From Terriglobia bacterium (GTDB lineage: Bacteria > Acidobacteriota > Terriglobia > Bryobacterales > Bryobacteraceae), in assembly GCA_020073145.1 (NCBI GenBank), contig JAIQFS010000001.1, positions 310,001 through 374,000 on the forward strand: a DNA stretch of 64,000 bases, read 5' to 3'. A program made the position numbers and the translations under genes. The notes below the pieces were generated by a model that did not search any database, had not been told where the DNA came from, and was given only the letters and a program-made list of their open reading frames with translations. Positions 36,557 through 44,093 of this stretch are shown in pieces (the first letter of the stretch is position 1; each line of letters starts with the position of its first letter).

Positions 36557-37036
36557 CTAGAGGAAGCCGATGGCCCGGCCGCCTACGCCGACTCCGAACC
36601 ACAGCACCAGCGCCAGCACCGCCGTGATGCGGGCGTACCCTGGGCTCGAGTCCACTTTGTCCGACGTGGTGGCCTTGTGATACACGGTCACCTGGAAAAT
36701 CAGCGCGAAAAACAGGCACGCCATCTTGAACCGGAACGACGGGCTGTCAAAACACTTCAGCGCCTCCGATGCGAAAAGCATGAAACCTGTCACCAGCATG
36801 GTGACGATGCTCGTCCACGTGAACGGCCGCAAATCCGTGGCCAGATCGCGCGTCGATTCGTGCTTCAGAATGAAGCCGAACAGGCGCAGGCTGATGATCA
36901 CCATGATCCCCAGCAGCACCGTCAGCCCCAACAGGTGGATCGCCTCGATGATGGGAAATAGGTATTTCGAGCCCCGGATCGTCTCGGCGACCCAGGTGCC
37001 GTCGCACCACTTGAAAAAAGGGAAAAGGTAGCTCAC
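36557..37036 (-). CDS. Four-helix membrane protein (DUF6644-like), copy B
   Basis: 159 residues with four membrane helices. Key features are WVAETIRGSKYLFPIIEAIHLLGLTVLLG with a His in helix 1, ADLRPFTWTSIVTMLVTGFMLF and VYHKATTSDKV. It is clearly paralogous to the next upstream gene. I know of no function; the conserved His suggests a possible heme b or metal site, as in small cytochrome-like families. It ends 18 nt before mutM and starts 23 nt after its paralogue, so one operon is likely. Confidence 0.7.
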   Translation of the reverse strand: MSYLFPFFKWCDGTWVAETIRGSKYLFPIIEAIHLLGLTVLLGIMVIISLRLFGFILKHESTRDLATDLRPFTWTSIVTMLVTGFMLFASEALKCFDSPSFRFKMACLFFALIFQVTVYHKATTSDKVDSSPGYARITAVLALVLWFGVGVGGRAIGFL

Positions 37037-37059
37037 TGGAAATCCTCTTGGTCCCGGCT

Positions 37060-37551
37060 CTAGAAGTTATACGCCATGGTTCTGCCGCAGATGATAATTC
37101 CGATCCACAGCACGATCGACGCCCACCCCGCGAAGCGGGCGCGCGCCGGTGGCGGCATCGCCTTGTCCCATTCGTCCATCTTGAGGTAAATCGTCGAGTG
37201 ATACGCGATCGCATTCACCGCCGCCAGAACCAGCATCGCGATCTTCATCTTGAAGAAGATGCTGTTGTACGCCTTGACCGCCTGACACCAGAACAGGAAG
37301 ATTCCGGTGATGGTCATGATGGTGAAGCCGATCAGGGTCCAGGGCAGCACCGAACGCGACACTTGCGACATCGGCTGTTTCTTCATGAACGTGCCGGTCA
37401 GCCGCAGATCCATCCAGAACAGGGTTCCCACCGACAGAGAAAGCGCCAGAACGTGAGTGCTCTCGACGATAGGGAACATCCAGATCGACTCGCGCAGGCC
37501 GGTTCCGATCGGCGTATCCTGAATCCATTGGCAAATACTTAGCAGAGACAT
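37060..37551 (-). CDS. Four-helix membrane protein (DUF6644-like), copy A
   Basis: 163 residues, same plan as its neighbour: GTGLRESIWMFPIVESTHVLALSLSVGTLFWMDLRLTG, RSVLPWTLIGFTIMTITGIFLFW and a His in AIAYHSTIY. Adjacent tandem paralogues imply duplication or an obligate heterodimer. The promoter is identified about 140 nt upstream, leaving a leader of around 130 nt in which I see no conserved motif. Confidence 0.7.
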   Translation of the reverse strand: MSLLSICQWIQDTPIGTGLRESIWMFPIVESTHVLALSLSVGTLFWMDLRLTGTFMKKQPMSQVSRSVLPWTLIGFTIMTITGIFLFWCQAVKAYNSIFFKMKIAMLVLAAVNAIAYHSTIYLKMDEWDKAMPPPARARFAGWASIVLWIGIIICGRTMAYNF

Positions 37552-37692
37552 GCTGCAGAGACCTTTCGATTCCTAGTTCTCGCGGACCACGCCGGAAAAC
37601 CGCTCCACCGGCGTCTCGATACTCCCGTGCGCAGGCAATCGAAGGCTGCCCGTTGCCCTAAGACCGCTGGATGTCGTGTGGACGAATACAAA

Positions 37693-37722
37693 ACTATAAT
37701 ACCCGCTGTTGCCGCCCGTCAA
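37693..37722 (-). promoter_or_regulatory. Putative promoter for the paired DUF6644-like genes
   Basis: Minus strand TTGACG (37722-37717), 18-nt spacer, TATAGT (37698-37693). The ATG of copy A is at 37551, so the 5' leader would be about 135 nt. That is unusually long compared with other genes in this window. Confidence 0.5.
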
Positions 37723-37739
37723 CCAGCCCGGCCCGCAAA

Positions 37740-37779
37740 ACAGACAAAACGGTATCGTTTTCGGGCGGTCCTTGTCTGT
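37740..37779 (-). terminator. Putative terminator of the FMN oxidase gene
   Basis: ACAGACAA (minus strand, 37779-37772) pairs with TTGTCTGT (37747-37740), and inside it AAAACG and CGTTTT can form a second hairpin. Four T residues follow on the minus strand. It lies 28 nt after the FMN oxidase stop, the right place for a terminator. The U tract is short, so it is moderate at best. Confidence 0.4.
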
Positions 37780-37806
37780 ATGTAGGCGCTGGGGATGGCG
37801 TGCCGG

Positions 37807-38997
37807 TTACAGCCGCGTCGGGGCGGCCATGAGGGAAGCCCCCGTGATCTGCCGGATCGACGGCGTGCCGCACTGCCGCATGGTTAACTGCAGCTCGGCA
37901 TGCAAAATATCGACCACCTGCTCCACGCCTTCCTGCCCAAACGCGCTCAATCCCCAGATGTACGGGCGTCCAATGCCCACCCCGCGGGCCCCTAGCGCGA
38001 GCGCTTTAAAAACATCGGTCCCGCGCCGGAAGCCGCCATCCACCAGGACCGGGATCTGGCTGCCCGCCGCGTCCACCACCTCTCCCAACGCTTCGATCGT
38101 GCCGCGCCCCGTCTCCGTCGACCGCCCTCCGTGGTTCGACACAATGATGCCGTCGATGCCGTGCTCGCGCGCCAGTCGCGCGTCCTCCCGTGTGTCGATG
38201 CCCTTGATCAGCACCTTCATCTTCGTCAGCTTCTTCAGCCGGTCCAGGTACTCCCAGGTCGCCGCCGCCGGGTTCATCCCGCCCGGAATCCCTTTCAGCA
38301 TCGGCAATTCGTCCACCGCCCGGCCTCCGCGCGCTGTCGCGTGGCACGACAAACAGTCCCGTGTGTCCAGGCGCCGAAACCGCTCGGCCGTTTCCATGTT
38401 GCGTCCCGCCAGCAGATCCACCGTCCAGACCAGTACCGGGCACCCCGCCTCCTCCACCCGCCGTACCAGCTTCTCGGTACCTTCCCAACGGTTCGGCATG
38501 TAGAGCTGGTACCAAAGCGGCGATCCCAACGCGTGCGCCACATCCTCCACCGGAATGGACGTCGCGGTCGACAAGATCTGCGTGGTCTTCTTGGCCTTGG
38601 CCGCCCGCGCCACCGCCACTTCCCCGTCCGCGTGAAACATCCGCTGCCCGCCCACCGGGCAGAGAAAGATCGGCGACTCCCAGACCGTTCCGAAGATCTC
38701 CGTCTTCAGGTCCGGCTTGCTCACGTCCACCAGCCGGCGCGGCCGCAGTTGAAAACGTTGGAATCCGTCCCGGTTGGCCTTGATCGTCAGATCGTCGTCC
38801 ACGCCGCTGGCCATGTACCCCCAGTGCGCCGGCGGCAGCACTTGGCGCGCCGCCTCCTCGAAGTCCATGAGGTCCACCGCATCTTTCGCATGGGCGATCA
38901 CAGACCGGGACGGCTGCCCCATCACTCGCGGAAACAGAGGGCTCGCCGCCAGAAACCTCAGAAAGTGCCGGCGGCTGGCGGAAATCGAGGGATTCAT
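37807..38997 (-). CDS. Tat-exported FMN-dependent alpha-hydroxy-acid oxidase with a CxxCH motif
   Basis: 396 residues from ATG 38997. An SRRHFLRFLAASPLF twin-arginine signal is followed by the (beta/alpha)8 FMN domain of the glycolate oxidase/lactate dehydrogenase family: WESPIFLCPVGGQRMFHADGEVAVA, IIVSNHGGRSTE with the catalytic His, and VLVDGGFRRGTDVFKALALGA. In the loop at 210-225 the protein carries CLSCH (215-219), a heme c attachment motif that is not part of the canonical fold. Tat export lets the flavin load in the cytoplasm; heme would attach in the periplasm. Substrate unknown. Confidence 0.85.
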   Translation of the reverse strand: MNPSISASRRHFLRFLAASPLFPRVMGQPSRSVIAHAKDAVDLMDFEEAARQVLPPAHWGYMASGVDDDLTIKANRDGFQRFQLRPRRLVDVSKPDLKTEIFGTVWESPIFLCPVGGQRMFHADGEVAVARAAKAKKTTQILSTATSIPVEDVAHALGSPLWYQLYMPNRWEGTEKLVRRVEEAGCPVLVWTVDLLAGRNMETAERFRRLDTRDCLSCHATARGGRAVDELPMLKGIPGGMNPAAATWEYLDRLKKLTKMKVLIKGIDTREDARLAREHGIDGIIVSNHGGRSTETGRGTIEALGEVVDAAGSQIPVLVDGGFRRGTDVFKALALGARGVGIGRPYIWGLSAFGQEGVEQVVDILHAELQLTMRQCGTPSIRQITGASLMAAPTRL

Positions 38998-39086
38998 AGC
39001 GGCCAATTGTATCATCGGCCGAGTGGCGCACGGCGGAAATCACCCGCTGCCAGCGCCTTGCACGCGCCCGCGGCCCTGCCGCTCGT

Positions 39087-40382
39087 CTATTCGTGTTCGG
39101 CCCGGATCTCCATCAGCACGAACGCCAGCTCCCGATGGTCGCCCGCCGGACGGTACTCCGGATCGCATTCCGCTTCCATCACAAACGTCTCTGCCAGCGG
39201 AACCTCGCAAGTCGCTTCCAGTTCGAACACGCCGCGTCCCACCGCCATCCATGCCGCCTCCGTGCCGTTGATCCGCACCGTCACCTCCGCCGATTCCGGC
39301 GCGTCATCCGCGCGCCAGCCCCGCAATCGCAGTGCCGTCACCGGGCGCAGTGGCTGGACCTTCAGTTCGATCCGCCGCCGGGTCCACCCGTCGGCGTACA
39401 GTCCCGTCGATCCGCCCTGCTGCATCACGTATCCGGTCAGCGGCGCGCGGACCCGGTTTAGCAGGTCCTGCACGTAGGCAGCTTGCTCGGCCACCTGGCC
39501 GCTCTTCACCAGTTCCAGGTTCTGGTAAAACTCCACCCACTTGTCCCGGCGATCGGCCGCGTGAACCAGGTACCGGCAGTCCTCTTCGCTGAGGACGTGT
39601 CCCGGCTCCACCCACTCCGGCAACGGGCGTTGCACATAGAACGTGCTGTGCATTGGGGCCACTTCTTCGGCCGGCCTCTCCCGGGTATAGAGATAAATCG
39701 ACACCGACTTCCGCGAGCGGTGCCGCTCCTCGGGCGGCAGCTCAATCCTCGGGAAGCCGTGCCACGAGTGTTCGTTCGTCTCAAACAACACTGCGGTGTT
39801 GAACCCCGGGTTGTACGCCCGGATCCGGTTCTCCGCTGGCTTCCGGGGATTCGAATGCAGCTCCAGCGCTCCGCCCCACTCCGCGCGCCAGCCTTTGTTG
39901 AGATACACAATCAGATTCAAGCGCCGGTGCAGCCGCTGCGCCTGATCGTAGTTGAAATCCACGTGCGGATCCAGGTCCTGCCCGTGCAGGTTCTCGTGCG
40001 TTCCGCCGCCGTAAAGCTGCGGGTCGAAGATCAGATCCGGGATCCCGGTGATCTCCTCGATGACTCCCAAAAACGCCCGCGATTCGATCGCTTCGTAGAG
40101 TCGGCGGTAGACCGGGCCGATCTCCCGGATGCGCGTGTTCACGGCCTTGCCCCACACTCCGCCGTAAATCTCGTTTTTCGCCAGTTCCGGATTGAAGACG
40201 GGAAAGCCGGCCAGCAGTTCCTCCGCGAATTCCGGCTCGAAGAAACCGTCGATCGCCACGTGCCGGAAAGGCTCCGCCCGCAGAAAATTCTCGCGGTAGG
40301 CCTTCACCTTTTGCAGGACTCGTTGCGCGATCGGCGGCGCCGGATCGCCTCGCACCGATTGCGGTTCGGAGGCGTCACTCAT
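39087..40382 (-). CDS. 2-oxoglutarate/Fe(II)-dependent dioxygenase with extra C-terminal domain
   Basis: 431 residues. The N-terminal half is a prolyl-4-hydroxylase-like double-stranded beta helix with the iron triad HVD (in DPHVDFN, near residue 140) and a distal His in EHSWHGF, and with the cosubstrate Arg in SRKSVSIYLYTRE. The C-terminal 180 residues form a separate beta-rich, carbohydrate-binding-like region (MQQGGSTGLYADGWT, ALRLRGWRADDAP). Related proteins hydroxylate glycan- or peptide-linked residues. It is divergent from the methyltransferase-ACP-KASIII set, so it may modify the same product. Confidence 0.82.
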   Translation of the reverse strand: MSDASEPQSVRGDPAPPIAQRVLQKVKAYRENFLRAEPFRHVAIDGFFEPEFAEELLAGFPVFNPELAKNEIYGGVWGKAVNTRIREIGPVYRRLYEAIESRAFLGVIEEITGIPDLIFDPQLYGGGTHENLHGQDLDPHVDFNYDQAQRLHRRLNLIVYLNKGWRAEWGGALELHSNPRKPAENRIRAYNPGFNTAVLFETNEHSWHGFPRIELPPEERHRSRKSVSIYLYTRERPAEEVAPMHSTFYVQRPLPEWVEPGHVLSEEDCRYLVHAADRRDKWVEFYQNLELVKSGQVAEQAAYVQDLLNRVRAPLTGYVMQQGGSTGLYADGWTRRRIELKVQPLRPVTALRLRGWRADDAPESAEVTVRINGTEAAWMAVGRGVFELEATCEVPLAETFVMEAECDPEYRPAGDHRELAFVLMEIRAEHE

Positions 40383-40521
40383 CGGTCGCCCGCATCTCCA
40401 CGCTCGTATGGTAACCCGATCTCCGGCGACACGGAATCACGCGCCCGTCGGCCCAGCGGCTCAATCGCGTTAGAATACGTTCAGTGAAGCCCATTCTGGA
40501 CCTCCAGGGATTCGCAGTCGC

Positions 40522-41289
40522 ATGATCAAGAGCGCCGGCGCGCAGCAGCGCCTCAAAGAACTCGGCCCCTGGTTCTACGATTTTGATTTGGGAGAATTGG
40601 GCCACACCACTTCGGAGCTGCCGGACGACGTGCGGCCCATTCACCAGACCCGTCTGGCCATGGTCGAACGCGTCGTCGACGAGCATTTTCGCGGCCGGAT
40701 CCAGCAGGTTCGCTGCATTGATATCGGCTGCCACGAAGGATTTTACGCGGTCGCCATGGCCCGCAAGGGCATGCGGGAAGTGCGCGGCATCGATGTCCGC
40801 GCCGCCAGTCTCAACAAGGCCCGCTTCGTCGCCGACGCTCTGGCACTCCCCAACGTCACGTACGAGGAGCGCAACGTCGAGGAGATGCCTGCCGATACCG
40901 AGCCCTTCGATCTGTGTCTGTTTCTGGGAGTCCTCTATCACCTGGAGAACCCGATCCGCAGTCTGCGCGCCATCAGCCGCATCACCAGGGAAGTCTGCAT
41001 TGTCGAAACTCAGGTCGTCGACGAAGTGGAAGGCGTCGCCGAATGGGGCGCGCGCGCCTGGACCCGCCCGTATCACGGCGTCCTCGCCTTGATCGACGAG
41101 TCCGGCGAGTTCTATAACCAGAATTCGGAAACCGGCGCGTCTCCCATCGCCACCTGTCCCTCCCCCAAGGCCCTCGACTTTATGCTCCGCCAGGCCGGCT
41201 TCCGCCGCACCGAAATCGTGGAGCCGCCGGCCGGCGCCTATGAGCAGCACCGCCGCGGCAAGCGCGTGGTCTGCGCGGCCTACAAATGA
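40522..41289 (+). CDS. Class I SAM-dependent methyltransferase (DUF1698/CmoB-like)
   Basis: 255 residues. SAM motif I is CIDIGCHEGFYAVAMARKG, motif II is VRGIDVRAASL and motif III is DLCLFLGVLYHLENP. It resembles the CmoB/DUF1698 branch, which also includes natural-product and glycan methyltransferases. The substrate is unknown. ATG 40522 lies after a short leader in the divergent gap with the 2OG oxygenase. Its stop overlaps the following carrier-protein gene by 4 nt (ATGA), so the two are cotranslated. Confidence 0.85.
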   Translation: MIKSAGAQQRLKELGPWFYDFDLGELGHTTSELPDDVRPIHQTRLAMVERVVDEHFRGRIQQVRCIDIGCHEGFYAVAMARKGMREVRGIDVRAASLNKARFVADALALPNVTYEERNVEEMPADTEPFDLCLFLGVLYHLENPIRSLRAISRITREVCIVETQVVDEVEGVAEWGARAWTRPYHGVLALIDESGEFYNQNSETGASPIATCPSPKALDFMLRQAGFRRTEIVEPPAGAYEQHRRGKRVVCAAYK

Positions 41290-41531
41290 CCGACGCCGAG
41301 AGGAGAACGGCCATTCGGGACATCGTGCGCCAATTCGCGGCCGAAGCCCGCGAGCCCGAGCCCACCGAGTCCCTCTTCGATTCTGGCCTGATCGATTCCT
41401 TTGTGCTCCCGCAGTTGGTGACGGCCCTCGAAGAGGCCTTCCATATCCGAATCCCCGATTCCGATTTGAATCCCCGCCAGTTCGAGTCGTTGGCGAGGAT
41501 TGAGGCCTATCTCTCCACCCGGGCGGAATAA
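41286..41531 (+). CDS. Acyl-carrier-like protein
   Basis: 81 residues, four-helix carrier fold with the phosphopantetheine site DSGLIDSFVLPQLV (Ser38). It is more acidic and more divergent than fatty-acid ACP, and closer to standalone carriers of specialised pathways such as DltC. It overlaps the methyltransferase gene by 4 nt and its TAA shares a base with the KASIII-like ATG (TAATG at 41531). A dedicated carrier for the downstream synthase or the membrane O-acyltransferase is the natural reading. Confidence 0.85.
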   Translation: MTDAERRTAIRDIVRQFAAEAREPEPTESLFDSGLIDSFVLPQLVTALEEAFHIRIPDSDLNPRQFESLARIEAYLSTRAE

Positions 41532-42463
41532 TGGCCTTCATCGAGGCGTTTGCGTCGTACCTGCCCGAAAAGGTGGTGACCAACGCCGAACTCGCCGCCC
41601 GCCTGGACTGCGACCCCGCCTGGATTACCCGAGCCTCCGGCATTGAGCAGCGCCGCTATGCGGCGGACACCGAGAGCGTAGTGGATCTCGCCGTGGCCGC
41701 CGCCCAGGCGTGCTTGACCCGGGCCGCCCGCGCGCCTTCCGATGTCCAGTTGCTGGTCGTGGCCAGCGCATCGGACCCCACCCGATTCCCCGGCCCCGCT
41801 TCTCTCGTCGCGCACCGGCTCGGCCTGGAGCAGACGCCTGCGCTCGACGTTCCCGTGGCCAGTGCCGGCGGCCTGATCGGCATGATCTTGGGCAATGCTC
41901 TGGCGGATACCTACTCCGTCGTGTTGGTGGTGGCGGCGGAAAAAATGTCGAGCCTCGCCCTGCGCGAGCCGCTTGATCCCAACGTCGCCATCCTCTTCGG
42001 GGATGGCGCCGGAGCCTGCCTCCTGAGTTCCGCCCGCGGCCGCGCCCGCATCGCCGATCACGTGCTGCATTCCGATGGCGCGTTCGCCGGCTCTCTCGCC
42101 TGGCGCGCCGATGGAACATTCTCGATGGATGGGCGCTCGGTGCTGTTACAGGCCTCCCGCAAGTTTCCGCGAGTCATCGCGGAGCTCCTGGAGCGTAACG
42201 CCTTAAACGCCTCCGAAGTGCCCGTCTTCTTGATGCACCAGGCCAACCAGAACCTGATGGATGCCACCGCGCGCGCGTTGGGGGTCCCTGCTCCCCGCTT
42301 TTTCTCGAACATCCGCGCCTACGGCAATACGTCTTCGGCCTCCCTCTTCATCGCGGCCGCCGATTGGCAGCAGAGCGCGGGTTTCCAGAGCGGTGTTCCC
42401 GTGGTCTTCGCCGCCTTTGGCGCCGGCTTCCATTGGGGCGCTGTCCTCGCCCGCGGCCTCTAG
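41531..42463 (+). CDS. KASIII (FabH)-like protein with Ser in place of the catalytic Cys
   Basis: 310 residues, thiolase fold, aligning along its length with FabH. The His and Asn of the triad are present (His236 in FLMHQANQNL, Asn266 in AYGNTSSAS). The nucleophile position, which is Cys in E. coli FabH (AAACAGF), reads VASAGGL here, giving Ser111. Such variants are known as acyltransferases rather than condensing enzymes; DpsC of daunorubicin synthesis uses Ser. It may load an acyl group onto the preceding carrier protein or onto an acceptor hydroxyl. Start ATG 41531. Confidence 0.88.
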   Translation: MAFIEAFASYLPEKVVTNAELAARLDCDPAWITRASGIEQRRYAADTESVVDLAVAAAQACLTRAARAPSDVQLLVVASASDPTRFPGPASLVAHRLGLEQTPALDVPVASAGGLIGMILGNALADTYSVVLVVAAEKMSSLALREPLDPNVAILFGDGAGACLLSSARGRARIADHVLHSDGAFAGSLAWRADGTFSMDGRSVLLQASRKFPRVIAELLERNALNASEVPVFLMHQANQNLMDATARALGVPAPRFFSNIRAYGNTSSASLFIAAADWQQSAGFQSGVPVVFAAFGAGFHWGAVLARGL

Positions 42464-42519
42464 ATCCCTTGTAGGGCAGTCCGGCGCGCCGGCAGCGGGT
42501 AGAAACGCCCGCCCCGAAT

Positions 42520-42547
42520 TCGACCTCTGCCTCCGGTAGGCTAGAAT
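42520..42547 (+). promoter_or_regulatory. Weak putative promoter upstream of the MBOAT gene
   Basis: TCGACC (42520-42525), 16-nt spacer, TAGAAT (42542-42547). It would separate the MBOAT/SGNH pair transcriptionally from the KASIII-like gene, though read-through remains possible. The 196-nt gap also contains a GC-rich palindrome (CCGGCGCGCCGG, about 42481-42492). Confidence 0.3.
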
Positions 42548-42659
42548 AGCGTGCAGATGGCCAGTGCCGACCTGCTTGTGTGCGAAGACTCGCTTGCCCC
42601 TGCGTCTGCCTCTGCCCTCCAGCCCTTCGCTCGCTGTCACGATCGCCTGAAATTCGCTC

Positions 42660-44090
42660 ATGGTTTTCAATAGCTACGAGTTTGTCCTGGAGTTCCTGCC
42701 GGTCGCCTGCGTCGTCTATTTCCTTCTCGCCCGGTCCCCGCGCTGGGGCACCTGGTGGCTGGTGGTCGCCTCCCTGTTCTTCTACGCCTATCACCGCTCC
42801 GGAGGCCTCTGGCTCCTGATCGCCAGCGTCCTGTTCAACTACGGAATCTCGTTGCTGCTGCATCGCGCGGACCGCCGAAAGCGCTACTTGGTGGCCGGTG
42901 TGCTGGTCAATCTCCTGCTCCTCAGTCTCTTCAAATACCGGCCGATCCTCGCCAACCTCGCCGCGCCCAATCAGCCCTGGTTCTCTTTGCTTTCGCAGGC
43001 CGCCTTCCCGCTCGGCATCTCTTTCTTTACGTTCTCCCAGATCTCCTACCTGGTCGACACCTATCGCGGCCAGGATCGCCCCGCCGGCTTGCGCAACTAC
43101 GCCCTCTTCGTCACCTTCTTCCCGCACCTGCTTTCCGGCCCCATCCTCCGCCATCGGGATATGATCCCGCAGTTCGACAGCCTGCTCCGCCGTCGTCCGC
43201 TTCCCCGCTATCTCGCCCGCGGCGCCGCCCTCATCGTCATCGGGCTCGTCAAGAAAGTTTGGATCGCCGATCCCCTGGCGCCTCTGGTGGCCAGGGCCTT
43301 CGACTCCACCGGCCCCCTCGATCCCGGCGTCGCCTGGCTGGGAACGCTGGCGTACACCTTCCAGCTCTACAACGATTTCAGCGGGTACGCCGACATCGCC
43401 GTCGGCGTCGCCTTCCTCTTCAATATCCGCATTCCCGAAAACTTTCGTGCCCCCTACCGCTCCACGTCCATTCAGGAGTTTTGGCGGCGCTGGCACATCT
43501 CCCTCTCCAACTGGTTGCGCGACTATGTCTACTTTGCACTTCCCGGCGTGCGCTCCAAATGGAAGTTCGTCCCCTACTTGAACGCCGTCATCACCATGGC
43601 CGTCTGCGGCCTGTGGCATGGCGCCGGATGGACGTTTCTGGTGTGGGGCCTCCTTCATGGCTTCGCCGTGGCCGCCTGCGCGTTCTGGCGTCGCCTGCGC
43701 TGGCGCATGCCCAATGTTCTGGGCTGGGCACTCACCTTTACCTTCGTCATGCTGAGCTGGGTCGTGTTTCGAGCCTCCGACCTGGCGGCCTCGGTCCGTG
43801 TGTTCCGCTCCCTGTTCTCGGCCGTTCCCTGGACTCCTTTGATGGCCTGGTGGCGCGCTTCCGGACTCGCGCTGGTGCAAAGGCCTCTGTCCGATTGGTC
43901 TCTCGACACCGATTTCGGCCGCCTCGTCCTCCTGGTCGCCGTGCTCCTTGTGGCCGTGCCTTCCTACAGCTTCCTCCTCGTGCGCAGGATGAAGCCCAGT
44001 CCCTGGACGGCCTGCCTCGGCGCTGTGCTTCTGACCGCCTGTGTCCTGCGTTTTTCCTCCGTCACCCATTTCCTCTACTACTTCTTTTGA
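42660..44090 (+). CDS. MBOAT-family membrane O-acyltransferase (AlgI/DltB-like)
   Basis: 476 residues with about ten membrane helices. It has conserved features of prokaryotic MBOATs: FFPHLLSGPILRHRDMIPQ, NDFSGYADIAVGV, FWRRWHISLSNWLRDYVY with His279, and the catalytic His320 in CGLWHGAGWTF. It moves an acyl group across the inner membrane for transfer to a glycan or other acceptor outside, as AlgI and DltB do. ATG 42660 and the following SGNH gene (3-nt gap) form a two-gene unit just after a carrier-protein/KASIII set. Confidence 0.92.
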   Translation: MVFNSYEFVLEFLPVACVVYFLLARSPRWGTWWLVVASLFFYAYHRSGGLWLLIASVLFNYGISLLLHRADRRKRYLVAGVLVNLLLLSLFKYRPILANLAAPNQPWFSLLSQAAFPLGISFFTFSQISYLVDTYRGQDRPAGLRNYALFVTFFPHLLSGPILRHRDMIPQFDSLLRRRPLPRYLARGAALIVIGLVKKVWIADPLAPLVARAFDSTGPLDPGVAWLGTLAYTFQLYNDFSGYADIAVGVAFLFNIRIPENFRAPYRSTSIQEFWRRWHISLSNWLRDYVYFALPGVRSKWKFVPYLNAVITMAVCGLWHGAGWTFLVWGLLHGFAVAACAFWRRLRWRMPNVLGWALTFTFVMLSWVVFRASDLAASVRVFRSLFSAVPWTPLMAWWRASGLALVQRPLSDWSLDTDFGRLVLLVAVLLVAVPSYSFLLVRRMKPSPWTACLGAVLLTACVLRFSSVTHFLYYFF

Positions 44091-44093
44091 TCC

